A DNA stretch of 64,000 bases from Symbiodinium natans (lineage: Eukaryota; Sar; Dinophyceae; Suessiales; Symbiodiniaceae): contig CAJNDS010001791.1 in the NCBI GenBank assembly GCA_905221605.1, positions 408,501 to 472,500 of the forward strand. Reading direction: 5' to 3'. A program made the translations under genes and the position numbers. The first letter of the stretch is position 1; every line of letters starts with the position of its first letter. This document shows, in pieces, positions 41,390 to 52,100 of this stretch. The notes beneath the pieces are model-generated. The model was not told the DNA's origin. It made no database searches and saw only the letters and a program-made list of their open reading frames with translations.

Positions 41390-42700
41390 AGGAGAGTCGT
41401 AGGATTTGCTCTTTTGAGTTTTGGAGGCTAGAAAAAGCCAAAAGCCCACAGCCGACAATGCAGAAAACGCCAAAGTCAGCAGCTTCTTGGCGAAATAGCA
41501 GAGCCCTCAGGTCAGCAAGTTGGAGGCCACGACCACCCAAACCGAGGCTTGGATCTTCAGCTTCTGATCGCAGGGTCCTGGCATTGCGGATGCAGCCAAC
41601 TTGAGAAACAGAACGGTTCCGGCGTGTACCCCCCCCCCCCCCCCAACATGGGTGAAACACAGGGCACCGTCAGGGCACACAGAGGCCTCGAGTGAGAGCT
41701 CGATATCGAGGCAAGCGATTCGAGCGGGAAGTTTCGAGCTGCACATGGGAGCCAGGATGTGTCACGGGCCTCCAGGAGCCAAACATCAAATTCTACACAG
41801 TGAGAGCAATACTTGAGCGCTGTTCTTTTCCGCGAAACCGTGCCGAGGGTTTTTCGTTCTCGTTGATGCATGGATGGATGTCGTGATGGATGGCCTGATG
41901 GATTTCGTCGTGGAAATCGTCGTAGTTTCTAGGCTGTACAGTGGCATCCCCAGGTCGCACGCGCAACCCCACCCCTGGTTGCAGCACTGACAGCAGCTTC
42001 ACCAGATCTGAGTTTCAAGGCTTACAAAAATCAAGCACCCGAAGCGCGTCTAGGCTGCAAACCTCAACTTTGACGCGAGTGCCAGTTCAACACGGGCCAT
42101 CAGCCCTGCCTGGTCGTGGGCACTTGCTTCGATGATGAATGGGATGATGTCTCGGATCTTGGAAAGCTGGTAACCGGAAAGCTAGACAGCTAGAAGCAGC
42201 GCGCTCAACGACTCAAATGGACTGGGGAGCCAGGAGCCCCGGAGTCGACGCTGGGGCTAACGTGGCTAACCTTTCTGGTAATGTTACTTCTTGGCAGATT
42301 CAGCTGCTTTGGTTGAATCCCATGTTGCAGACCACTCGAACCTCCACGACTTGGACCTCGTCTTCATACCAGGCACGGGGAATCGTCAAGGAACCCCGAG
42401 CACTAAACTCTCAGTTTGGGGAACCCCGAGTTGACGTAATCCTCGCAGCAAAGAGGAAAGCGCCGGGGTTGTGGGGGACTCTGGGGGACCTTGCAGGGAC
42501 CATGTGCGTACCCACCTTGAAGGTCACCTTTTTCTTTGAAGTCTTTATATAGGGCACCTTCTTGGAAGCTGTACAGTAGATATAATGCCCTGGTTCGGCC
42601 AGGTACCCCCCTCGATCGTTCCACCAGAAAGTTCCTCGGTGAACTCCGGGTTTCCGGCCTTCGTTGCATTGGTCTGCGCGGTCTGCGGGGCCTTTCTGTA
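41390..42700. other. Downstream of gene 2, no module recognised
   Basis: No A or B exon or other domain was recognised. A C-tract lies at 41,630-41,644. It presumably contains the last exon and the 3' end of gene 2. Confidence 0.45.
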
Positions 42701-43860
42701 AAGCTTTTTACAATTACAGGCCACCCTTTCTTGTTTGCCCCAATTATTGAAGATGGGATAGTGGAATACGAGGGAGAACGGCACGACTCTATACAGGGCT
42801 CAGTATGGGGCAGAGTGGAAGGGGTGGCTCAACTAGTGAAAAATGGCGCGGGGCGCGCGAATCGGCGCGAGAGCGGAGGGTTCGTGTTGGAAACCCGTCT
42901 TTTTGGTGCCGGTGAATTGGGAAAGAGTCCCATTCTGTTGGGTTGCGTTCGCCCCCCAGTTTGATGCCGGGAGGGCCAAGCCAGGGCTCGAGATGGAGTC
43001 CAGATGTTGAGGGCAGCTTGGTGAAGGCCAGGTAATTACATTGTAGGCCACCCCCCAAGCACCCCAAGTGGCTCCAGAAAAGTGGTTTTTAAGGCAGCTT
43101 GGGGTATAGACATACATCGTCGAGTCGCTCCCTTCCAAGCCCCCACATCTGTGCAAGGCCCATGAATGGGCCTGAAGAGGGCCCATTCGTTTGACAAATG
43201 GGTTTTTTTATGTTGCGAAGCCATGTTTTCTGATCCGAAGCAGGGAGAACCCCGATCTGTTGGACTGCAAAAGTGTCCACTGCCAGCTATCAGCGCTGGA
43301 AGTGGAACCGCAGCACAACTCTTACAGAAATCCTGAGGTACGGCTCACGCCCGAAGGGTTGTGATCGTTGGATCCGGTCACAAAGCTTCTAGCAACCTCG
43401 CCTTCGAATGTGATGTATACATGTAGAGGCTAGCCAGTTTGAATTCCAAAGTTGAGACACTTTAGCTTGTAGTCATGTAGTTGCTAGGCTTTTCCCGGCC
43501 ACCTTTTATCGGAATCATTTTCCATGATGCAAGGGGGAGTTGTGAGTGTTCACTCTCAGCCACCCGCGCTGGAAGTGAAATCGCGGCACGACTCTCCTAC
43601 AGTTTTGGCAAGCCTCATGCCCAAAGGGTTTGGTTCTGGCCTTACAGAGGTTGTTCCTTGCTTTGATGGATGAGTGGAATATAATTCTGTATGACTTCTT
43701 GAAGTGAATTGAATTGGCAGGCCAACCCCACTTTGGGAGTAAGGGGTTTATGGGTTTGGTGCTCTGAGCGTATGGCAATCGCAAATGCCTTCAAGTAAGA
43801 AGATCCCCATGTCTGACAACGGAGTGCAAGTCCGTGCTTTTTAGCCATAGGAGCACCAGA
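42700..43860. repeat. Diverged short repeats
   Basis: A segment reading CGCTGGAAGTG(G/A)AA(C/T)CGC(A/G)GCAC(A/G)ACTCT occurs near 43,293 and 43,568 with further matches downstream (GC(C)CGAAGGGTT / CCCAAAGGGTT). TGTAGGCCACC / ACAGGCCACC words occur near 42,716, 43,043 and 43,497. No gene seen. Confidence 0.55.
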
Positions 43861-44149
43861 CTGTCTTGCAAAATCTCGCGCCCCAGAGGAGGTTAACTAA
43901 CCTCCAGGCCCTGTCTCTGAAATCGCCCCTCGCCGGCGTCGCGGAGCTTGGATCAAGCAATTCACCTAAAACAGCCACCAATGCCACCTACAATATTCAT
44001 AACCTTTGCTTGCAGGCTGCAAGCTTGTGCCACAGAGGGGGGGGGCGGGTCGCGGAGATGGCATGCTGTCATTGTCATATGGCAGGAGTCAAAAGAATGA
44101 GAGAGCTTCCCCTGCACTCCAAGATGCACTCGTGGCCCCGCGAGTTGGC

Positions 44150-44224
44150 CTTGGCATCTTTCCCGCAACCGATCATCTTTAGGTCAAGAATACGTAGCTT
44201 TTCATGCCAGGCGAGCAGTGTTGC
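44150..44224 (-). CDS. Lone LRR-like exon on the minus strand
   Basis: Read on the minus strand, GAG|GCA to AAG|GCC brackets 25 codons encoding ATLLAWHEKLRILDLKMIGC then GKDAK. The LRILDL segment fits the LRR strand motif LxxLxL, and both ends obey the NAG|G rule seen for plus-strand LRR exons. No neighbouring minus-strand LRR exon was found, so it may be a relic or part of an oppositely oriented gene. Confidence 0.45.
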
Positions 44225-44802
44225 CTCAACAACATCTGCGTACTTCCGATTTTCTCTCAGACCTAAGATGAGGTGTTGGGGGAAGCTAGGACAAGAGATA
44301 TCGAGATATGAAGTGCTGAGGCATCCAGTAGTTGAGCCATGTCGTGCAGTCCGGCCGGCTCAGATGTTTATCGCGCGGTTTTTGCTCACTAAGAGTTCTC
44401 CTGCAGCGTCGCTTGTCACTACAGTCCAACACCTGATGATCTTGTCAACATCCTGTTCTTCAGCAGGAGATGGCTTGCATGTGCACATGAGGCCCACAAG
44501 TGCCCGGCAGCTTCTACCAGTAGGAGATTCTATGGGCAACTTTTTCCGCGACCAGCACAAGTCAGCCCAGGTCAGCCGGTACTCGGAGCTATGCTGACAG
44601 GTGCCCCTTGCAATTGTGTGTCTGGCATCTAGACCAATCTAGGCATACAGTTGCCGCTATAATCATTTTGTTGCCAATCTGTCGCGGATGGGGTTTCAGG
44701 CAAGGTCGCCAACGTGGGGAGAATTGAGCGTGTTGTTGCCTGGCTGCGCTGGATCAAGGATCTCTAGGAGCCTGTAGGACTGTAGGCCCTTCGGCTATCA
44801 GC

Positions 44803-45231
44803 ATGCTCATCTTTCGCTTCGCGGCTTTTGCATTTGTGTCGTTCCTTGGTTCAGCCTGTGTGTACAACGAAGCGACTGCCGGCTTCCCAAGCAACTTGTC
44901 CGACAAGGCGGAGCAATGCACTGCGCTGGGTGTGGGCTGCGCGCTGACCGGAAGTACATTTGGTGGCCTCGAGCCTTGTGAAATTTCTGGTGTCGATTGT
45001 TGTCCCACAAGAGCAACTCCATGTACTGCTGTCTCCTCTTATGATGAATGCAACGCGCTGTGCAACAAAGTTTTTGGTCAAAGCTCGACTTCGTACAGCT
45101 CCTGGTCCTACTGCAAGGTCCACGGCGATGCATGTTGTGAGGGCCCTTTCCTGGTGTCACACGCATCTGGCTTTGGGGCATGTTCCGTGGCAATGACGGT
45201 GTTCATGCTTGCTGTCATCGGAGGAGCCTAA
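44803..45231 (+). CDS. Secreted cysteine-rich small protein (intronless)
   Basis: A 142-codon ATG-to-TAA frame. The N-terminus MLIFRFAAFAFVSFLGSA is a classical signal peptide. The middle is cysteine-rich (13 Cys including two CC pairs: C-x-C spacing around GVDCCPTRATPC and DACCEGPF) and Ser/Thr-rich. The C-terminus (SVAMTVFMLAVIGGA) is hydrophobic and could be a membrane anchor or a GPI-attachment signal. It is therefore probably secreted or at the cell surface, with disulphides. The family is not recognised. It lies between the Kelch and LRR genes and, unlike them, has no introns, which could mean a retrocopy origin. Confidence 0.75.
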   Translation: MLIFRFAAFAFVSFLGSACVYNEATAGFPSNLSDKAEQCTALGVGCALTGSTFGGLEPCEISGVDCCPTRATPCTAVSSYDECNALCNKVFGQSSTSYSSWSYCKVHGDACCEGPFLVSHASGFGACSVAMTVFMLAVIGGA

Positions 45232-45239
45232 CGAGACCT

Positions 45240-47140
45240 GCAGGCAGAGCTGCCATCAGAGTTGCATCATCCTCCCCTGGCTCTATGAGATCGATGCTGT
45301 CACGAGGCTTATGATCGCGCAATCTCGAGATGAGTGAGGCAGCGGTCGGACAGTGACAGGAAGGCAAGTCGTGCACGTGTGAATGTACTTGGGCCAAAGC
45401 TGCTCGACACGTTCATGGCTTTAGCTGGTAGTGGAACGGGATGCGAGGTCTCCTTGCTCAAACAGAGCAACAGTCCGGAAGTCGCCGCTTGTTACGCCCG
45501 CGGGGCTTCCGAGCTCGACGAGTGCTGAACAGGAACAGAAGCAGCCGTACTCGACTGCTGCCCCGAGTCCCAACGAAACCCCTTAAGACACCCATCCCAT
45601 ATCAGCAAAGAGGATAGGCCTAGGAGTCCTTTGCCTCGCTCTGAACTTCTGAAATCCCACGCCTTCTGCTCTCAGAGGTACCGAGGTACCATTGTCAGTG
45701 ATGCAGATGTCCACGGGCCTTTGCGCAGCATCAGCTCTCCAAGCGATGAGTTGACTGCAAAAGACTTCAGCGACCCGATAGGGCGGCAGTTGAGGCCTTC
45801 ATTCGATATTTTGCTTCAAGGGGAAACCACGTAGCCAGAATGATTGGGGAGCTGGCGCCTAAAAATCTCGGAGGGCTCTCCCCAACATTCCCCAACCGTA
45901 GTTTCAGAGTTTGCATGTCGTTTTCTTTGCATTGGGGGACACGCGAAGATCCCATCCTGCCTTGAGCCAAGGCCTCCTCAACACAATACTGATTCTGATA
46001 AGTTACGGGAACCACTCAACTTGAGAGGGCTTTGAAAGTACAGGCTCCTAGGAGTCGCGTGGCTGTGCATGGCTCTCCACGGAGCGCTCCGCGGCGCACT
46101 CTGCGCCTAGAACGCCTAAGTGCGGCCCCCGTCCTACATTATCAAAACACTGTCAGACAGCCAGGGTGGAAAATTTCCAAATTGGGGCACTGTCGGTACA
46201 GGAACACCAAGCGACTCTTGTCCGGGTGGTTGTTCCTTATTCTCAGAGCTTGGCTGATCAGGCGCCGGTTCGGGTGGCTGGGCAGCAGTGATCGTTCCAG
46301 GATTGGTGGGCTCGTTGTTGCAGCTTTGCGATGACTGGTCCGATTCGCGCATGTGCCTACATGCATGTGTTTCTTGCTTCGTTCTGACGCTTCGGGGGCT
46401 TTTGGCGTCGCCTGCCTTGGAACAGAATGAGAAGGAATCGGTGATCTCCAGTCTCTTGTTTCAGAACTGGGATTGTCGATGTGCCGCCTTTGCGCAGCCC
46501 AGAGGTTCTCATAACCAGCAGCCGACCAAAATGGAGACGATGCAAGCCACTGCTTGTTTGAACAATGAACCTCGAACAAGCATCAGCAGAAAACAGTTCG
46601 GTGCTGAGCAAACAAAGTTGAGCCAGCAATCATCAGCGCCCGGCCGGATGGCGTCGCCACAAGAGGCCCACCGTGCAGACGCGAAGAGGAAGGGGGGAGG
46701 TTGCAGGATAAAGGGGCTCCTGTTTGGTGGAAAGAAGCGATGTTTCGTTACGTTTGTCTTTAGATCGGAATTTATTGCTGGTTCATCAGTTCGACATGTG
46801 GGCTCTACTTCACATCATTGGCATCGTTTGGGTTATTTATTTCTGTTGGAGAGTGAGCGAGCGAGCGAGCGAGAGAGAGAGAGAGAGATGTGTGTGGACA
46901 ACGAGCCACGCACAGGTCGAAGGAACATCCCTAGTCCACCGGGGTTCAAGCGCATACACACGTGCATCCACACACACACACACACACACGCACGCAGAGA
47001 GATGCATTGGTAGATGGACAGCTGCTAGAGATAGAGAGTGAGATAAACAGAGGAGTGAAGCAGACCGAACAGGCGAGACCCAGTCTTCTTTCTTTTCTCT
47101 GTCTCTCTGTATCTCTTTCTTTCAGTCCACCTGCTACCTT
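45240..47140. other. No supported gene; microsatellites at the right end
   Basis: Contains (GAGC)n/(GA)n at 46,856-46,888 and (CA)n at 46,968-46,990. Frames such as 46,288-47,013 have no motif and cross the repeats. Confidence 0.45.
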
Positions 47141-47148
47141 TCTTTCAG

Positions 47149-47211
47149 GTGCGGCTCCAGGCCCTCCGTGCGGTGACCTCGTTCCAAAGAGCCCTCGCTG
47201 CCACCGCCGAG
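47149..47211 (+). CDS. Candidate helical exon
   Basis: After a pyrimidine-rich stretch, CAG|GTG opens 21 codons (VRLQALRAVTSFQRALAATA then E) ending GAG|GA. It is amphipathic, alanine/arginine-rich and uses the NAG|G rule. Not a recognised domain. Confidence 0.35.
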
Positions 47212-47394
47212 GACACCCAGACGTAATCAGCAGAGCTTTGCTGCACCACTCAAGCATATTCTCTATAGCATGAGCTCACCATAGCAGAATTCTTGTGGAG
47301 TTAGTGAATGCTTGCGAACTTAGGCTTTCGGAGGGATGTTGAATTCTTGCGATATTTTTCGGACGCCCCCTCCCAGAAAAGCTTCGTCTTACAG

Positions 47395-47523
47395 GCAAAG
47401 GCGAGAGAGGTCCTCGAGAAAGATCCCTTGGCCCTGGCCCCTGGGTGCCAGGCCATTGAGGAAGTCGACGAGTCACTTCGAAGCCGGGCTGAGGCAAACT
47501 CTTGCGCTCTGGTGCTCGTCAGA
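47395..47523 (+). CDS. Candidate helical exon(s)
   Basis: From CAG|GCA, the frame AKAREVLEKDPLALAPGCQ leads through a second CAG|GCC to AIEEVDESLRSRAEANSCAL. It is helical and charged; it could be one exon or two. Together with 47,149 and 47,834 it may belong to one gene upstream of the LRR exons. Family unknown. Confidence 0.33.
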
Positions 47524-47833
47524 GGAGTCCGTGCGTCCTGGTATGAGCAGACCTTCCCACACAAAGCCTGCTAGTGTGCGCATCGAGGACCTTTGTACCT
47601 TTGTGCAACATCACAATGTGATGGTCATCACATGACCATTTCACATTGGGAGAGCCAGGCGACATCGGGCAACCAGCGTGGCCACAAACAACAGCAACTC
47701 GAAGACAAAGAGGAACCTGGGCGAGGGAGACAGGGAAGCAGAACTCGCAATGTAAGAGGAATAAGGCACAAGAAATTGGAAAGAGATCATAAGACCGTAT
47801 AGGACCGCAGGATTGGAAAGATTTTCGGACAGG

Positions 47834-47890
47834 TGGCCGACGAGATCTACCGCATCTTCTTGCATCGCAGGGAGGCCCTTGAGAAGGCCT
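47834..47890 (+). CDS. Candidate helical exon
   Basis: CAG|GTG opens VADEIYRIFLHRREALEK, ending AAG|GC. The style is the same as the two preceding candidates. Confidence 0.3.
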
Positions 47891-47899
47891 GCATCTCTC

Positions 47900-49100
47900 A
47901 TCCTCTCGCCACATCACTACAGCAGTTCCAGTGTCATTTAGTTACTTGGATCGGGGCAAGGAAAAATAAGGGCGACAAAACTTGCAAAAGCATCCTTACA
48001 CAGGCAGCAATATGTAAAATCAGTCAGTTTTTGCGTTGCAAAGTGGCAAGGTCAAATAGAAAGGTCGCACCTAGAACGTGAGTGTGTGAGAGAGAGAGAG
48101 CTCGCAAGCACGTGATACCAGTTTTGCCCGCAATTGACCCGAAGATCTCGTGTGTGACTCTGGGGAGTGCTTCCGGCTTGAGGTAGCGTGCGAGGTTGCC
48201 AGCAGCGTCATGGCCTCAGGAGGAGGTAAGACTGGCAAAGACCGTGTTGCATCGAGCCTTCAACCCCTGGTGCAACACTCCTCCCAAAAGCAGCCATCGC
48301 AAATGCCGCGGCTGCAGCGTTTTTAAGCGCTGAACAACACCAAAGTGCAGGCTAGCATTACTTTAAGTTCATGGAATAAGGGTGGAGGAGAATCTCGTAA
48401 GGGGGCAACTCTGAACTTTCTAATCATCGGCTTGGTTTTGAGTCGCTTCATGATGGTCCTGCTGAAGAGGGTGACAGACTCTAACCAAGGAGCTTGCTCT
48501 CGGGCGAGGAAGTCTTCTCACAGGCACGTCGTGGAGCATGTTGGAGAAAGGGAATGCCAGGTTGGCGAAGCTGAAAGTTTTTTCGAAGGCGCTTCCTCAG
48601 ATGACGTCGACGAGTTGCCGCCGTGCGAGACAGGCGAGAGGCGCGCTCACATGGCGATGCCCATTTGAAAAAACCATTCAAAGGCATCATCTTCATCGTT
48701 GGTGGTTTGTCAGTCGGTCCGTCGGAAGGCAGGTACGCCCTGTATAGGCTCGCACATCTCCACATGATGCACCATCTCAAGGTCCACTCTTGCACCAGCC
48801 ATGTTTGGTGGTCGGGCTGGCGCCCGGCTACCACTAAACAGCAATGTTTCGGAGCATAGCAAGGTCTCCAGCGGCATCTATCAGGAGAATCGAGAGTGAT
48901 GAGTCGCTTGATGAGGCGCTGGGCATCTGTTTTGTAGAAGCTGTTTCTAGCCCTGATATCAACTGAGCGAGCTTTAGCAGTTTACTTCTTTACTTTTTGT
49001 GCATTTCGGGGAATGAGCCGAAGAGCAGGAGGAGACTTTAAAGGCCAACAAGGTCTCTGAAAGACGCTCTGGTCGTGTGCCTCCCACCCTTTCAACTTGC
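47900..49100. other. No supported gene
   Basis: No LRR or Kelch module and no repeat of note; short frames only. Confidence 0.4.
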
Positions 49101-49103
49101 CAG

Positions 49104-49172
49104 GCGCCTTCAGAAGCTGTAGAGGCTCTTGCGGGCATGCTCTTGGTCAATTCCAGCTTGACACTTCAACGC
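49104..49172 (+). CDS. LRR gene 1 exon a
   Basis: CAG|GCG opens APSEAVEALAGMLLVNSSLT, the helix plus 'VNSSL' turn of an LRR. The beta-strand half is missing and may be in the next exon. Confidence 0.55.
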
Positions 49173-52100
49173 AGCTAGTGTTGCTTTAAGATGTTGGGCG
49201 CTGAACGTCTGAGCTTTGGACAGAGAGCGTTCTCACACCGAATCTGGACTCGGGGCTGCAGCACACAGACTAGGGAAGATGGCTCTAAGCAGGGGAATCC
49301 ATACATGTGCATCGAACTCAGCTCTCGAAAAGGGGCTTCATCCCCTCTTCAGGGGCTTCTCCCCCTGAAAAAGGGATCCTTCACTTCAGGACCTGTTTCG
49401 GTCTTGCTGGCTACGGAATCAAGAACAGCGGGGCCGAGGCAAAGCCGGTGATCCCCTTTCATCCCCTTTGCTGCTCCATGCGAGCAAAGTTTCGGGGTCT
49501 ATAGAGGGTTTCATGTTTCGCCTGCTTTAGTGCTCGCAGCCCCCTGAGCCTGAGCAGTCGGAGCTGATTTTGGTCCCTCTTTGAGTGGTCCCGCGGTTTA
49601 TGTGATTTTTGTAGGGATGAGGTCGATGAGGTTATATGAATATCCGGAGCGTAGTTCGTCGAGACTCACAAATAGTTAAACCCACGGAACACCAAGCAAG
49701 AGCAACCAAAACACATCGGAAAGTTTCTTTTCTCTTTTTTCTATAACAGACTTCCGGCAATGGCGCAGACAAACTAAAATTGAAGCAACACACATGCAAA
49801 ACGCGGGGCACGACAGCGTACCTTTCTCGAACTTGAACGGGACAACGGGGCCCGGCAACTGATTTTAAAGGTGGCTGTGAGTAAACAAGGAATGGGACCC
49901 ATAGGGGCAGCTGAGGGCTCGAAACTTATGTAAGGGCTAACGCCGCTTCCGCCGACCCCGAAAAAGGCGGCAGACTCCAGCGAGAGAGTAGAAGGGCAGG
50001 CATGGTGGGGGGCGGAGGGGTGTGGTCCGGTTTGTGGGGTGTAGGGGTTCGAGTGAAGGGGTAGAGGGAAAGCGGCAAAAATGCCGCGACCAAAGAAGAA
50101 CTGTCGCGTTTTTTTAGGGGGTGGCTGGGGCGGGGGGGGGGGGGGGGGGGCTAGGGGGGATGCATGACAAAAGGGGGGGGGGGGGTATAGGAGGGGCATA
50201 GGACGCATTTGGGGGGGGGGGGGTGAAGGGGTACAGGGAAGCGCCAAACATGCCGCGACCAAATCAAACCAACCAAATCAAGATTAAAAAACACTTTGGC
50301 GTTTTTTTAGCGGGTGGCTGGGGCGGGCGGGGGGGGGGGTGGAGGGGGGGGCATGGCAAAAGGGGGGTAGGAGGCATGGGGATGCACAGGTGCACGGGCG
50401 GCGGGGTGGGGTCGGGTTTGTCGGGTGTAGGGGTTCCAACTTCTAAATCAAGATAAAGAAGAACAGCGTTTTTTTAGGGGGTGGGGGGGGGGGGGGGGGG
50501 GGGGGTGGGGAGGGGTAGGGAGGGTCCTGTAAGCTTTCGCAAGCCCTGCAATCTTGAACGTCTAGGCCCAGTCTAGGCGCCTCAAGGCCCTGCAGTCTCT
50601 AGTAATTAAGGGCTCCAGCCCTTGCAGCCTCTACGTTTAAGGAACGAGGCCCGGCGGTCTCTTGCTTGGGGCACCAGCCCGAACCCCCCACAAGCCCTGT
50701 CTCGTTTCTATTAAATACCTTGTAAGCTCTCTCAAGCCTCTGCAGTCTTTAGAGTTTAGGCCTCAAGGCCCTGCAGTCTGTAGTTTAGGGCTCCAGGGGG
50801 TTAGGGCTGGAGCTCAAAGCAAGAGACTACTACTGCGGGGCCTTGAGGCCTCAACTCTAAAGACTGTAGCGGTTTGAGAGAGCTTACAGGGGTCTATGAA
50901 AACAAAAACAGGAGTAGCGCTAGAGGCAGAGGGCTTGTGAGGGACTAGGGCTGGAGCGAAAAGCAAGAGACTGCCGGGCCTTGTTCCTTAAACGTGGAGG
51001 CTAGGGGCTGGATCCCTAAACCAGAAACTGCAGGGCCTTGAGGTCTGGACTCTGAGGACTGCAGGGCTTGAGAGTTTACAGGGTCCTATTTAACAGACAA
51101 CAGGAGAAACGAGCCCTCTCAATAGAGGGCTTGCAAGGGGTTGAATCACTGCACCGGGGGGGCGGGGGGGGGAAAGGTAGGAGGGGGCATGGGGACGCAT
51201 GGGGGCGGCGGGGTGGGATCGGGTTTGTCGGGATGGGGGGGGGCGGCGGGGTGGGGTCGGTGTAGGCGTGAAGGGGTACAGGGGAAGCGCCAAAAGCGCC
51301 AAAAATGCCGCGACCAAATGGGACGCTAAATCAAGATAAAGAAGAACTTTAGCGTTTTTTTAAGGGGTGGCTGGTGTGGATATATAAATCAAGATAAGGA
51401 AGAACTTTAGCTTTTTTTGGGGGGTTGGCTGCGGGGCTGGAGGGGTGGGGGGGTGGGGGAGGAGGGGGGGCTTGGGATGGGCGCGGGGGGTGCGGTCGGG
51501 TTTGTCGGGTGTAGGGGCGGGAGGTAGGGGGGGGGGGGGGGGCAAAATGGGGGGGGGGGGGGGGGGGGTCGCGTGAAGGGGTACAGGGGAAGCGCCAAAA
51601 ATGCCGCGACCAAATGGGCTAAATCCCCGTTACAGAAGAACTGTAGTTTTTTTTTTTTGGGGGGGGGTCGGGAGGTTAGAGGGGTAGGCCTGAGTGAAGG
51701 GGTACAGGGGACCAAAAACAGAGCGGAAAAAGCCCTTCACTAGCGCTCGCCCCCAGCTTGTCGGGGTCGGCGGATTCCTGCCGCAGGGTTGAATTTTTGT
51801 AGACGTGGGGACATGAGATTCTTCAGCCCAAGCTGGAACAGAACGGGTAAGAGGAGCCAGAAGGGAGAGGCACCCGAACGGGACCCCCCGCCGAAACGGA
51901 GCGGAACGCCTGGGGGCCTCTTGTTCTGTTTCACAAAGCTCCCCCACGGTTGAACATGCGGCTCTTCTGGCTGAAGCTGAGAAGGTCCTGGCTGAAGCGC
52001 TTGCCATCAACTGCTCCGTGACGAACCTGGACCTTGGCTTCTCGGATTTTGTGGGCGGGGATCCGGTCGCAAGCATCCGGCGTAAACAGGAAAAAAGGCT

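Noticed and set aside
43866-44597. 243-codon plus-strand frame beginning with LTNLQALSLKSPLAGVAELG
   Set aside because: The first 20 residues look vaguely LRR-like, but the rest has no repeat, and a better LRR exon lies on the opposite strand at 44,150-44,224.
49774-51715. Proline-rich and glycine-rich open frames on both strands
   Set aside because: They are translations of poly-G/poly-C tracts in a repeat field.
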